Of a stretch of DNA of 64,000 nt, positions 12,831-25,194 are shown piece after piece (positions within the stretch are counted from its first letter, which is position 1; every line of letters starts with the position of its first letter). The position numbers and the translations under genes were made by a program. Source of the stretch: Certhia americana. Taxonomy: Eukaryota > Chordata > Aves > Passeriformes > Certhiidae. The DNA lies in assembly GCA_018697195.1 (NCBI GenBank), contig CM031857.1, positions 96,016,966 through 96,080,965 on the forward strand, given 5' to 3'. A model generated the notes under the pieces. It saw only the letters and a list, made by a program, of their open reading frames with translations, made no database searches and was not told the origin of the DNA.

Positions 12831-15800
12831 AGCTGCAGTTCCTCGAAATAACAACATTAGGCACATAAAAGAGGCAACACAAACAGGCTATTGCCATCAT
12901 CAGCTTAATACTGAAAAATGCATTGACTCAATATGGTCAAATACCACATGAATCCTAACTCACACTGTTTTGAAAATTAAGCAACTGTTAAATTCTCTAG
13001 AAATATGGCTGAATAAGTTCTCATTTCTCAAGACTTGAGAGGTAACTAATGTCTGACAAAAAAAAAAAAAATATATTGAGAAGTTGCAGGTTTCATTTTT
13101 TTTTCAGCTTTGCTTTTTTTATCTTTCCCAGGGGCAGTGTAGGAAGGGTTTAATCACAAACCTACTGAGAATAAAGCAAGGTATAAGCTTTTGCTTTAAA
13201 AGAATATTTTTCAATTTCTATGTAATTTGACAGGCCCATTACACAACTGAAGTTTTATGCAACGTGTTTGTTCTTTTTTCCATACAATTTCCTTGATATT
13301 TGAGATGTCACTGCTTGCTTTACTGTTTTTTTCACAAGTAATTAATGAGAGGATGTGGAATCCCCACTCTTCATTATCTCCAAAACATGAAAAGACAAGG
13401 CTCTGAGCAACCCATCATCTGTGACAGAAATGTTCTTGAGATTTTGAGGTTAGCTGAGATAAAAGAACAAATCTCCTAGATAAAGTCTGGAGCTAATGAA
13501 AAAACTGATTATGTTGTTTGACTCATAGTTTCCCAACAATTGTACATAAAATTGTGAAATAAAAATTGTTATTTGTTCCAAAGTTACTAATTTACAAAGT
13601 TACTAACAAATATTACAAAATCACCTACAAAATAAATATGGGATCACCTTAGGATTTTATTAAACTTTTGCAGATATACTGGGATCTATTTTACTCAGTG
13701 TGACATATTTAGTTAACCTGAATAAAAATTATTCCTAATGGCATTAATCAACGCAAATATGAGTTATATCTATTCACTTAATATTTAATTTTGTATGCTC
13801 ACCACCATTTCTTGTGGCCAGCATGGCTGATGTGTAGAAAGACAGGTTTTCTATTCTACAAAACTATATTGTGTACATAATTTAAATAAGATACAGCTGC
13901 AAATATTCCTTTATATTGAAAAACAAATATTACTTTGCTGACAAAGGAATTTTTTACTGAAATCTGCTCTAAATACATTAATATACATTATCTTAATGGT
14001 TTTCTTTTCTATTGGAAAGGTATCATAAACCTAAACCTTCACAGCATTAAGCAGTGAAGAGAAACATGCTTTCAGTGTGTCATGTATGACTAAGAATAGT
14101 AGCAGAGATAAGTCCTTCACAACAAAAGTAACGCACACAGATCCACTATAAAGCAAAACTAAAACACCCTTCAAGTTCAGGTTGAAAGACAAGAAAAATT
14201 ATCACCATCTTCAGACAAATTAAAAAATACAGGGTTCATTCACTAGTGTAAATCTACTGTAAGCCTCTGGTGACTCAGCCATTCATGAAACACTTTCACC
14301 ATTTAAATCCTTTGCGATAAGAGGTATTTCCCTCAAAGCACAGGAAAAACACATATGTATCTTATTTTTTACAGTACGATTTAATAAACACCAAGCAAAA
14401 ATAAGAGTTTTCCATAACTGCTCTGAGACAACAACTAGCACACACCAGATTATTTTTTTCTTGTAAATTCCTGTTTTATGGTTACAGTCTAGCAGATCTT
14501 GCCTTGCAGGTACGCTCACTGATTATATTTCAAGCAAGTGTTGCAGCAGGTCTCAGAAAAGAAATTTAAAATACTAATTTAAATGTTTGCAGATGACTAC
14601 AAATTCTGGAATTAATTCTAGAAACTGGATGTTAGCAAAGAAATTAATACATCAGGTGAGCAGATTCTTTTTATGCCACCTATGCTCTTCTGTTCCCAGT
14701 GCCTCCTCTACCTTTCACTTACATAAAATGACAGCATGGAAATTCCAGCTTACCACTCTGCATCTACTAACAACTTTGCATTCTGAACCATTTAAATCAG
14801 GCAACATTTTCTAAATAAAATACAAAAATATGATAAAAATGTTGACTGATCATTATTAATCAGCAAAACCAGAGTTACTGTCAAAGACTGAAAATTTTGA
14901 ACCTACTGTGCATATATTAATACCAAACAACTTGTGCAAAAGACAAGCAAGCTCTATTTGCTGTACAAACACATTTGCACACAAATATAAAGGGATATTT
15001 TATAACTCTCCTGAAAAATGACAGTCCACTGTCTCCATAGTTGATTTCCCATTGAGAAGAAACACCTGCTGAACGCAGCTCATTATTAAGTAACATGAAT
15101 AAATCACCAGCACATGTAAGGAACTGGGTACAGAAAGCATTCATGAATTCTTTAGTTTCTGTGTCTCACAGCACTCTCAGTAAATGCCTACAGCAAGGTG
15201 TGTATTAAATATTCATCTCTGCTCCTGCCAGCACCTTGAGCAGAGGCAGGCAGGAAATCAAGCATGGTGCAAAGGGGACCCGGCAATGCGCTCCTTGCAC
15301 ACTGGCTCTGTTTCAAAGCTTACATTCCCACTGCTCTCCCTGGTGCTTGCTTTACCCTCCCAGGTGCTGCACTGCCACCGAGGGGCTGACAGCCAGTTTT
15401 GGCCCAAGGCCTTCCTCAAAGAGGCTGGCATAGGTACAGACAATGGCAACACAACAACTGTAATCAGAAAACAGAAATACGGAGTGTGGGTTCGTTTGGT
15501 TGGTTGGGTTTTACTGGAACAAGCTTTCATTGTATTCATTTCTTCATGAAATGGAATCTTTTGAGTGGGTTCTGGTTTCAGGTGCGCAAAATTCAGGTTG
15601 CACAGAAGCACAAGTGGCAAAACCCACCCCCACAATGATGAATACTGTTCAATATACAGCAAATCTGCTTTATTTCATATGCTTTATTTAATCCAGTCAC
15701 TGAGTCCTTTAATCCAATGTAGAATAAAATAGTTATTGGAAGATATAGAAAGAAAAAATCGATGGCTATTCTGAATTACAGTGTATAGAACACTTCAACA

Positions 15801-16689
15801 ATTTATTTTGACAACTTACCCATTCACCTGTTCAGGCGATATATCATTCTTATCTGGGTTTACTGAACCACAACAGCAAATATTATAGAAATCGTCCAAC
15901 CTGAAGAGAAATTTAACAATAGGAGTGTTTCTAAATATTATTCATTTATGAAAAAGAAAACCAAGACCCGAAATGTAAGCAGTTATTCTAATGAGATAGA
16001 AATACCAGGAAATTTTTGAGTTTTTGATCAAGTTAACAAAAAAAAATGTTTATTACGTAAGTCAAGAGTTACCCAAAGGTGCATCTCCAAACTATGGATA
16101 TTGCACCTGAGAATAATAGTGCATCTATGAGAATTTAAAACAATTAAATATTTGTACAAGGACAGATATTTATATTTGTTTAAAATACAGAATTTAAACC
16201 ATGGGATACTGCACTTTATAACAGAAAATACTCCAAATCTAGTGCACACACAGACTCACCATGGGTTTCAGTCATGAAAATCCTTGTTTGCAGGATCAGG
16301 CCATTGGCAAAGATCCAGCAACTTAATTAATTTAAGTTTAGCATAACAAAAGGATCAACAAATCTTCATTGTGAACTATCCAGTTAGAATAGAGAAAGGG
16401 CAAGCTCTTATGCCTGACTTTTTAATTCCAGTATTGGTTTACAACGTAAATGATTCAAATTATATTTAATGTTTTTTTCAGATTATTTTGATGACTAAAG
16501 AAAACAAAATGCTGTAGTAAAGAGAGGACAAAACGGTATGATTCCATACACAATGAAATTTAGATTAAGCAGAGGTACTTGGTGTGACACTGATTCTTCT
16601 TACATGGCTCTATCTCTTCAACTCAAGAAAAGCAAAATTCTAAATTCTGTATGGAGGAGATAATGTAGCAATATTTCGATGTAGGATAG

Positions 16690-16695
16690 TTTATT
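16690..16695 (-). terminator. Candidate ANOS1 polyadenylation signal (AATAAA)
   Basis: The plus-strand TTTATT reads AATAAA on the gene strand, about 4.45 kb below the stop codon. It was preferred because the implied UTR length is close to human. A second AATAAA at 16054-16049 is followed by a T-rich stretch (nine T then GTT), which is better downstream-element context. It is therefore a serious alternative. Confidence 0.35.
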
Positions 16696-19600
16696 ACATA
16701 AACAGTATGTACAAATTCTAAACATGAAAATAGTGAGTAAAAGATATCAGACTCTATTTACATTTATATTTTTTTACAAATTTTTTTTACAAGAAGTGTA
16801 TATTTTTTCTCTAAATAACAGGACAAACACATAAGACCAATCTTTTTGTATTACATACATAAATAAATATTGACTTTAAATGACTGTTATAGGAACATAA
16901 TTTCTACAGCCAATTTGGGTAACAGAGAACCATTTGTTACCTCTACTACAATATAATTAAGTAAAAAGGAAAAATTTTACATATAGAGCTCTGTTAATTA
17001 CTTTGCAAATTGTACCTTACTAACATATCAGTAGAGGTAATACAGTCGTTACATTTCATGCCCACAACTGAACAATGAGTTTTGGCATGCAAACCCACAT
17101 ATAATCATCAACATCTGCAGGTATCCATTTACATTTTTTTTAAATAAAAGGTTTTCTTAATCATTGAAAACTACATGCAACAGCTTATTAGTAGCATATT
17201 CCTGATTAAAATGCACAAGTTTTGCATAACATTATTTTTAGTAATTGATGTTCACAAGTACTGATCAAAAGGGTAGGAACATACTTGGCACATAGTATAA
17301 GAAAATTAATTAATAAATAAGTCAATATCACTATGACATTTACATATACACAAAAATAAAATTTTTATGGTGTTTTACATAGAATTTAGAACTGTCTGGT
17401 TCCCCCACGTTTTTTTTACAAGGCCCTGATTTAAGACATTATTCAAACAAACTCAGACATCCATGCTTGATTTGAAGCATCACTAAAGCTCATCCTTAAC
17501 TGCACAGGTTTACATCCATCCCACTGACTTCCTTCACACCAACCTTCCTGAATCAGGACCTGCTTATTGGTAACTCTCCCTGACTCCAGCTGGGAGCATG
17601 AAGATGAAAGTATTGTGAAATGAACTGACTCAGTATTAAGGTTTCTGTACAGTTCTGCTAATACCAATTAGCAGAATTGCCAAATTCCCATTCACATTAG
17701 CAATGACTTTGTGCATGACCATGCCAAGTATCAATGTCAATGTCAGCATTGCCACACCATGTCCTCAGCTCTTTCTGAAGCCACTAAGTTGAGGATATTC
17801 AGCCTTTCAAAAATCAGACTTCTTATTTATTGTCTGTGTGCTATATTCTTAATGAATATTCAAGTTGGTACCCATGGATGATACAGCACAAGTTCTGTCT
17901 AATTTTTCCTGCTCTATAAACAACTCAAAAATAGTTGAAAAAAAAGATATAACGAGAACAAACCAGCTTCTTCTTATACAAAAATCACCAACGAACAAAA
18001 AAATCCACTTCACAAAGCAGTTAGCAAAAATAGCATAATCTTATAATTCTCCTTTAAGAAATAAAGATAAACAAAATGTATTCTGAATTCAACTGACAAA
18101 TCCATCAGAATCGTACACAGTAAATAATACATTAGTGTAAAGGTGCAGAGTATCTTAAAACGTCCCAATATCTCTAATGCCATCCCAATATTAACTCTGA
18201 ATTACAGAACATCATTAGAGAAAATAAATCTTTAAGTAGGGAATTAAGTAGCAAATTGCAACTCTATTGCTGAATTAAATGTTTACTGTGGCTTAGTCTA
18301 GTAAATTAGGACAATACCCTGTGTGATTCAGCAAAGCTTTAGAATTAGGCACTAAACACACCAAATCTGTACAGCTAACTTTAAAAAAAATAATCAGGAA
18401 ATCACTCACAGCTGGGAATTTAACATGAGCTTTGTGACTTTGGATTTTTCATTTTTGATTAGGAGAGTGAGTTGAAAGGTGAGTTAATGAGATCATTTGT
18501 AGGAGGAAAAAAAAATTTACATCGTAGTGGATTCTACATAATACACTTGGGTCAATAGATTTCTACTTTATCAACTTTTGGTTTTGATCAATCTAGTTCA
18601 GAAGGGAAAATCTCTCAGTGTTCTTCAAAAGTACCTTGTTACTTTGAAGAGAAGAATGCTCCAGAGGGAATGGCATCAGCAAACAGTAACCATTGTAATT
18701 CTTCTCAGAAGGATGATTGTATGAGGACTCAGGGCTCCCAGCTTCCTGCTTATCTCCACTGAACTGGCATCATTGTGACAAAGACCAACATCTCTGCTTT
18801 ACACTCTTTGTAGTGCCACTACAATTCCATGCTTTACAGTGTCACCACAAATGAAATGTCATTTCATTAGCATTAATTGAGCCACTGTAGATTTGATGCA
18901 GGACAACTAGAACAGACTGATTGGAAGGTTTGGACAGAATTCTTCAGAGAAGCCTAAAGTAATTATTTTCCCTGATCTTGCTGATACAGCAAACACCACA
19001 AAGATCATTTCTAGACTCACTTATCTTTCTTATCTCACTTATCTCTCACTTACCTGTGCAATCCAAATGTGAAAGCAGTGCTGCACACCAGTCCAATGTA
19101 AATTTTGTTTTCTTTGTAAAAACATACATATGAAACATTTTCATCCTGACAAAAATATCTCAGACTTTGGCATTCTGAAAAAACTGAAAAATAAACCTTT
19201 ATACTACAGATTTTTGGAAGAAGACTTCATCTGCTAATTTGCTAATTTTGGAAAATAGAGGAAAGAATTAAAAGCACCATAGCCTTTAATATATTTTAAA
19301 CTATTGTTAAAGGCCCAAACTATGTAGTAATAGAAAATGTCTGGGAAGATTCTTGGTCACTAAGTGAATATCAAAAAAGACAACAAACGAAATAGAAAAA
19401 GAATGGCAAAGAGCCCTTTAAAAGTGAGGGTAGAATTGTAGAAAAATTGTAATGAGCAACTGATCAGAAATTAATGTGGTTTCCTTCTCCTCCTGTGGTA
19501 TAAATTCCGTAAACTTCACTATCAACAAACTGAATAATTCGTGAACATTCTACTTTGGTAAACATAGCTCTGATCCTCAGTTTCAGATAGGTATTTCTTC

Positions 19601-19779
19601 AAATTTGGTTTTTCACAAAACAGTTTGTCCTCAAGACAAGGGAAATACAAGTACCACTAACGTCCAAGCTCCTCTTACTGAGTATCTCAGAAAAATATGA
19701 GTCTGTAGCATCTGCTGGTAGAAAAAGTGGCTACTTTGTCCACTTGGAGTCAAATTTTGAGGTACATTTGTCTGACGTG

Positions 19780-19812
19780 ATGATTCAAGGAGCAATGATT
19801 CAAGGAGCAATG
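19780..19812. repeat. 15-bp tandem duplication in the ANOS1 3'UTR
   Basis: ATGATTCAAGGAGCA occurs twice back to back, followed by a further ATG. It is small and perfect, so it is recent or a sequencing/assembly slip. Confidence 0.9.
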
Positions 19813-21145
19813 AAAATGGTGCCAAAGAATTCAGGAGCACTTCAAACATCTTGAACATTAAGAGCTGATTATGGGTATTTGTATGGATGTTTACTGGCAG
19901 ATACTTTCCACCCTCTCAATAATAAATCCAAGCAGTTTCTGTTTACTATTGAGACATGTGTCTCTGAGTGACAAATTATTCTAGACAGTTTATATTGCAC
20001 AATAAGGCAATATGAAATCCCTTATGGTTAAAAAGGGCACCCTTCTGTCTAAAAATGAATTCAAATAAACTATAAGCCAATGTTTTCCAGATGCCAGAAT
20101 ATTGTCACATAATTCTTTCTGTAAGCAGAAAAGCAAAATAGAGCCAATACATCCATCCTTCTGTTCTAAAGATCCACAGGGAAATTTGCATCAAAATTCA
20201 AAGCCAAAAAGCTACTTGAATAATAAATGTGCCTCAGAATTTCAGTTTCTCAAACTTTAATGCTAACTATTCAGATTTTTAACTAGAAAATTGGTGTTTC
20301 TATTCAAAATTATATTATACTTTGAAATATTATATATCAAATAATTGTAAGTAATTTTTTTAAGTTATTCTTCTAGAGCCTATCAATTCATTCCATTCCT
20401 TGCCATCAATTCTAAACAACTCTATTAATTGTCATTTGTTTCTCTACAATGGTATTTCTGTCCTGTATACCCTTTAACTAGTGACTATATCAATGGAAGA
20501 TCTACTTGATAGAACATTGCCACTTTAGACCAGATGGGTAATTATTATCCTTCTCCATAGTGACACTGCATTTATTAAAAACTGGGTATTTCAAGGTTTC
20601 TGCTACTGGTATTTATTTTACTTATGTCCTTATTTCAGACAAATGGAGTGTTCTTTAATAGCAAAATATTCTAGGGCCTAAATTTGTGACAGGCAGAGTT
20701 TTAACTAAAATAGGTAATTTAAGTCCACTGATGAGAAAACGCCTCTTTCAAAAGCATGTATACATCACAGGACCTTGCAAATAGTAACACTGAATTCAGT
20801 AAGAGAAAAAGCTGTATACGCTGCACCATTTCAACCTACTTTAAACACAGAATATGAAAACATTATAATGAACAATATAATGAATATTTCCTCACAGGTG
20901 TCAAGTTGGATGCAATCTTCAGTTTGTTGAATAGCGCTGGTACTGAAATGATACTTTCTGTATGATTCATCCTGGTGAAAACATAATTCTTCATGGCTAA
21001 ACTACAGAGAAGTAGATACAGATCATACCGGATGGTAACTTCTATTGGAAAACTGGGTTCACTGCTCCAGATGTGCTGTTACCCACCCTTCATTTGGGAG
21101 TTCAGTTTTTTTCCCTCAGTTATTTGTATAATCATCTGAAACAGT

Positions 21146-21204
21146 CTAATATTTCTCTGGGGATGGCTTGTAGTGATGTGGATGATGTTGCTTCAGATGA
21201 GGTC
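21146..21204 (-). CDS. ANOS1: ANOS1 last coding exon (human exon 14): histidine-rich C-terminus and stop
   Basis: The coding part is 59 nt, with acceptor TTTTGTTTAG and a TAG stop at 21148-21146. It encodes RPHLKQHHPHHYKPSPEKY, against RSHLKHRHPHHYKPSPERY in human anosmin-1. This His/Lys-rich tail is a hallmark of the anosmin-1 C-terminus and may bind polyanions or metal ions; that role is an inference. The exon is too short for ORF scanning and was found by looking for the phase-matched tail downstream of the previous donor. The intron before it is only 704 bp. The exon continues into the 3'UTR. Confidence 0.95.
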
Positions 21205-21908
21205 CTAAACAAAAGAACAGGAAATTATGCACGTATCAAACCCTGGATATGTAATGCCAACATTTATCCATACTGAACAGGCTTTGTGAGACCTTCAGCT
21301 TTCAATCCTTCAGCTTGTAAGTGCTGAGTCTGTCCTGACAACTATGTGTATGTTCAGCCCACGCAACTTCAGCGGGCCTGTGAAAGCACAAAAATATTCA
21401 AGCAGACAAATTTTGAACTAATAGCATTTTTTACCTGGCTTTGTAACACTGAGCTGTATTTTTCAGAAAGCCATGAAGTGCTGGAAATGGCCATTAAGAG
21501 GTTTGCTTATATTTAGAAATATGTTTAAGCTCTAGCCATGCTGGACTGAGCAAACCCAGAAAAATCTAACCTTGAAAGCTATGTAATCCTTCAGGCTGCA
21601 CCTGGAGAACAGACCAACTTTGAATCCCAAGTGCTATAGGCATAAGCCAAAGAGCTGTGGCTGCAAGGAATGGCAAATGTTAACCCACAGAAACTGAGTG
21701 AGAGAAAGACTGGATTTGCTTCCACTGTTGCTGACGGACAGTTAACAGGGGGACAAAACCCCAGCATTTTCACATATCTTAAGTTCACAGAATGCTGCTG
21801 GAATCACTAAAAACTCTAAGGCCTGAAAAAGGCTTCCACTCCTCACATGTGGAAGACTGGAATTTTATAACATGCCACCAGCACATGTCAGAACAGTGCA
21901 ATGCTTAC
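21205..21908 (-). other. ANOS1: ANOS1 intron (704 bp), final intron
   Basis: Starts GTAAGC and ends TTTAG. No repeat or RNA gene recognised. Confidence 0.9.
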
Positions 21909-22050
21909 TGTGAGCTGCAAATGGGGGAAGGTCGGGTGTTCGGAAGGATTTAATCGTGGCTGGCCCCTCCCCACCAGTCGTCAGCACTTGAACTTCCAAG
22001 CGGTACAGCATCGAGGGCCTCAGGTTGGGCACGGTGAGTACATAGTGATC
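21909..22050 (-). CDS. ANOS1: ANOS1 coding exon (human exon 13): second half of FnIII domain 4
   Basis: This exon has 142 nt, identical in length to human. The acceptor is ten T residues followed by AG, and the donor is GTAAGC. It encodes [20 protein letters not shown], then [14 protein letters not shown], the E to G strands of FnIII-4. It differs from human at only a few positions, such as Met for Thr after R-P-S. It ends [10 protein letters not shown], leading into the C-terminal tail. The terminal A is completed by GA from the last exon to give Arg. Confidence 0.96.
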
Positions 22051-23623
22051 CTAAAAAAAAAACAAAGCACTTCAACTCTCAGACCACCGAAAAATACAAC
22101 ATAGCTGCTCTACTCACACACATCAGTGGCTTAAACAGGTTCTATCACTGTCAGCAGCCACAAATTATTTTCATGGAATTCTGTTAAAAGGATTTGACGT
22201 ATGCATCACTTTGTTTAGTGCTTTGAATTTTTTGCTTGCAATTCCCTTTGAACAGACATATTTTTAAACCATAATACTATGGTTTCACGTGTACAAGTTA
22301 TTAGAGACTTTTATGGAAAGTGTGCTGATCCTTTTATTGATGTGCTCATCGCTAAAAAAATGAATTAAAATGTATTTTCCTAACCACTCTTTTTATGTTC
22401 ATTACATAAGATCGTTTTTATTTTGGATTTGCAAGTGAGTTCTACTCATTGGTAATTTAAGTAGTGGCTGCCCTGGGGCCACTTCTGCAGCTAGTGAAAA
22501 AAAGGGGGTGGCCACACTAATTTCAGATTTTTCACAGTTACACCTTAAGCATTTGCTTTCTGCTCTTAAGGCCATTTTTTGGTGTGATGGACTCACTTTT
22601 CACTGCTCCATACATTTTGTGGTCACTTAGACATGTGCTAAATAATTTCAAAGTAATTTTACAGAAACTTCCAACTGGGAATACATCTGGCTAAAGACAG
22701 ATATTAAAGAATCAGAAGTCATTCATCTAGATGAAAATCAAAACTATAAATCAAAGCATCATCTGCATTACGTTGGAACAAATCACTCATCTTATTCCAA
22801 GCTGTAAATGCACAATTCCAGGAAGGGGACAGCTGGATGCTGGACAGTGTGGGCAACAGGGTGTTCCTGCTACCAGCCAGGCTGATCTGGCCAGGAACCC
22901 ACAGGACAAGTTATTCTGGTTGGCACTGTATCTCCCCATGTGGGGAAGCCAAAGCAAACTGTGGGAATAACTTTGGTTATTCCTGTGGGAATATTTGCTG
23001 CTACTGCCAAAGTGTGTGTACAAGTGCAGCACATGCAGTCCTCTCTCTGCCCTACCCATGCAGGATTTTATATGAGATGGAACAGCTTCAGCCAGGCCTG
23101 TTAAAGGCAGTCCCATCTCAGAATATGTGCTAATTTGCCAGGAAAACAACACATTTCCCACCACTTTTTCTCTCTAATTTCCCCTTTACTAGACACTCAC
23201 TCTGCTCACTCAGGTGCTCCTCCAGTAATCAGGCCCCATGCATTTCAGCCCTGGTTGTGTAAATACTACATTTTTAGCCAGAGTGAATGGTCCTTGGCAT
23301 AAAATACCCTAAATTTTGGTGCTTTCTGAGAGACAGAAGATACTGTTTCAACTCAAATCAGAGCCTTCTGCAAGTTAACCAGGTGCTATAAATAGACAGA
23401 TACATACAGTGATAGATAATTAAAGGCATCTCCAGGCTCTACAGTTTAAAATTTTTGATGTATCACCAAGAATAGTAGGTATGCTTCCATCGAGGAGATA
23501 CACCAACTTACCTGCAAAACCAGTGTTTGACATGGGATTCACCACTAAACATTACAAATGAGCCACAGACTTGGCACTAAAATTTAGGGAGCCACTGGCA
23601 AAAGAATGTAACAAACAACTTAC
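22051..23623 (-). other. ANOS1: ANOS1 intron (about 1.6 kb)
   Basis: Starts GTAAGT and ends with ten T residues plus AG. A somewhat GC-richer stretch at about 22.8-23.1 kb carries open frames on both strands but nothing recognisable. Confidence 0.9.
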
Positions 23624-23844
23624 TGCTGGCAGAATCTGTGACTGCGAAATGATGCTGTTGGGTAAACTGTTCTGCCGGCTCTCTGTGGTCACTTCTGCCC
23701 AAGTGACCTGAAACCCTGTCATGGGCTGGTGAAGGTCTGCCTTAGATATCTTCCAGGAAAAGTGACCAGTGATGTTACCTTCCTGAACAATGAAAGACGC
23801 AGACAGATTCTCGGGTTTGGCCAACACTTTGGGTAGAACTGGCA
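23624..23844 (-). CDS. ANOS1: ANOS1 coding exon (human exon 12): first half of FnIII domain 4
   Basis: This is the largest exon in the window at 221 nt, the same length as in human. The acceptor is AAATTTGTAG and the donor GTAAGT. It encodes the split Val then 73 codons, including [15 protein letters not shown] and [20 protein letters not shown], which are nearly identical to human anosmin-1. This is the A to C strand half of FnIII-4. Two sequons (Asn-Leu-Ser and Asn-Ile-Thr) match human N-glycosylation positions. An upstream Met codon, where the open reading frame starts by ATG, lies inside the intron and is not a translation start. A 19-nt poly-A run (23861-23879 on the plus strand) is the acceptor's polypyrimidine tract. 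Confidence 0.97.
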
Positions 23845-25022
23845 CTACAAATTTGGAAAGAAAAAAAAAAAAAAAAAAAGATAAGCTGAACTTTTAGAGA
23901 TAATCTTCAATATTATTAATTCATTTTCACAAATCAAGGTCAGGCAGAGCTGTATTTCTGGTGTTACACAGGATCCAGTCAGCTTTCCACCACCACGTTT
24001 TCAGTGTTAACAAAAAACCTATGTTTGATATAGTCCACTGACATTTTGGGCCAAACTCAAACTTCAGATAAACTTCAGATAAAATGCTCTCACAGCTGCA
24101 GGTACAGAAAAGAAGACCTAAGTGCCTCATTCACACAGAGCTATTCTCCTGCTCCTCGTATTTCAAAATACCTGAACTCAGACTGGAACTTTTGGGATCA
24201 CAAGAAAATGCACAGAGTAGCACAGAACTCCATAATTCAGCCAGAAAGCAAAATTCATGCACTAAAACCGTAGTACAAGTTAACAGGGGCACTCTGATCA
24301 GGGGAAAGTTATACCCGAGTTACAGCTGACCAGGAAGGGTGTAATGCTGGAAATTGTCAGGACATGGCAGTGATGGCCAGCAGGGTTCTGGGTGACCTAT
24401 GGAGTATGGGGGTACCCTTGGGAACAGAAGGGACTCAGTGTGAGAGGGCTTCCCTCTAACCAGAGAGAGAGGTATCCACACTTGGCAGTGCAAAGCCATG
24501 GCTGACCTGACCCAGGACCAGCTGACCACAGAGGTCCTCTCCAGCTATTATCTCCACAATTCTGCAACTTCCATAACCCTCTAGTTACACATTGTGACAA
24601 TTCTGTAGAAGATATTTGAGAGCAGAATTAACCTAGACAAAATCCAACTGAAAAAGCAGCTTGCATCTGCAACAAAACATTGAAAAGATGGGTCACGCCA
24701 CCATAACCATGTTTACAGTCATTATCCATCATTAAAATAAATACAACTGGGGAACTGTTCTTCCTTACAAAAAAAACCCCAATCATGCCATTACAAATAT
24801 TATTGTATGTCCACTACAATACTTAATTGTCAAAACAGTAATAATATACTAGACAAAATTGATACTGCAGTGTATTTCTGTTGATTTTCACATAAGCATT
24901 AGTGATATTTTTATTTGTTTTCAATTTCTCATTTCCTGTTCTAGAACTGCTTTTAAAGACTCTCTTTAGTTTATGACAAATGCTTTTGGAAATATTTCAT
25001 AGTTCTTCAGATCATGCCTTAC
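23845..25022 (-). other. ANOS1: ANOS1 intron (about 1.2 kb)
   Basis: Starts GTAAGG and ends TTTGTAG behind a 19-nt poly-T run. A GC-richer part at about 24.33-24.57 kb ends in text vaguely like a CR1 3' tail (ACCACAGAGGTCCTCTCCAG). It is too diverged to call. Confidence 0.9.
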
Positions 25023-25194
25023 CTCCTTCAGCAGGACAATTAATGTGCTTGTGTTTTTTTTCTTTAAATGCAGAGCAAGGTGGGGTAACAAAGAAAGTAC
25101 TCTCAGCCTTAAAACGACCTTTAGATTTTGCAGGCAGAACAGTTACTTTGTATTTGCATGAAAATGACAAGTCCTTCAGAATAATGTAGTTATC
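25023..25194 (-). CDS. ANOS1: ANOS1 coding exon (human exon 11): end of FnIII domain 3 and linker
   Basis: This exon has 172 nt, with acceptor TTATTGTAG and donor GTAAGG. It encodes 57 codons plus one base, starting [19 protein letters not shown], which matches human [18 protein letters not shown]. Three cysteines are seen, in S-C-K-Y, P-P-C-S-A and I-N-C-P. They match the cysteine positions in human FnIII-3 and its following linker, so the disulfide pattern that sets this domain apart is preserved. The linker is lysine- and histidine-rich (K-E-K-K-H-K-H). A pure 20-nt poly-T run on the transcribed strand (25225-25206) forms the polypyrimidine tract of the acceptor. Confidence 0.96.

Larger units (their letters stand above)
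1..16669. other. Apparently intergenic DNA downstream of ANOS1; no gene supported
   Basis: No reading frame here has splice sites, family motifs or length that support a gene. Longer frames exist at 415-609 (+), 1946-2323 (+), 2849-3181 (+), 9353-9721 (-) and 12450-12806 (+), but I recognise none of them as a protein. Identifiable content is a CA microsatellite near 1.8 kb, a TA-rich tract at 3.9 kb, two pairs of diverged direct repeats (6.36/7.70 kb and 6.58/10.46 kb), and a GC-richer block at 12.06-12.83 kb. If ANOS1 continues past the preferred poly(A) signal, its UTR would occupy the last few hundred bases of this interval. Confidence 0.6.
16670..21145 (-). other. ANOS1: Probable ANOS1 3' untranslated region (about 4.4 kb)
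   Basis: No splice-compatible coding sequence or recognisable repeat lies directly below the ANOS1 stop. The human ANOS1 transcript has, from memory, a 3'UTR of about 4 kb, so a similar length is expected here. An AATAAA hexamer on the minus strand at 16695-16690 gives a UTR of about 4.4 kb. Other hexamers within or beyond it (20576-20571, 20617-20612, 17831-17826, 16054-16049) could give shorter or longer forms. The region is AT-rich with many short T and A runs. It contains a 15-bp tandem duplication at 19780-19809. The exact 3' end cannot be fixed without RNA data. Confidence 0.5.

Noticed and set aside
15184..15662. Cluster of open frames on both strands near 15.2-15.7 kb
   Set aside because: Open on both strands at once in a modestly GC-rich patch, with no motif; most likely composition effect.
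24320..24600. Possible CR1 tail or exon in the GC-richer part of an ANOS1 intron
   Set aside because: Similarity to the CR1 end is limited to a few words and the ATTCTATGAT terminal repeats are missing.
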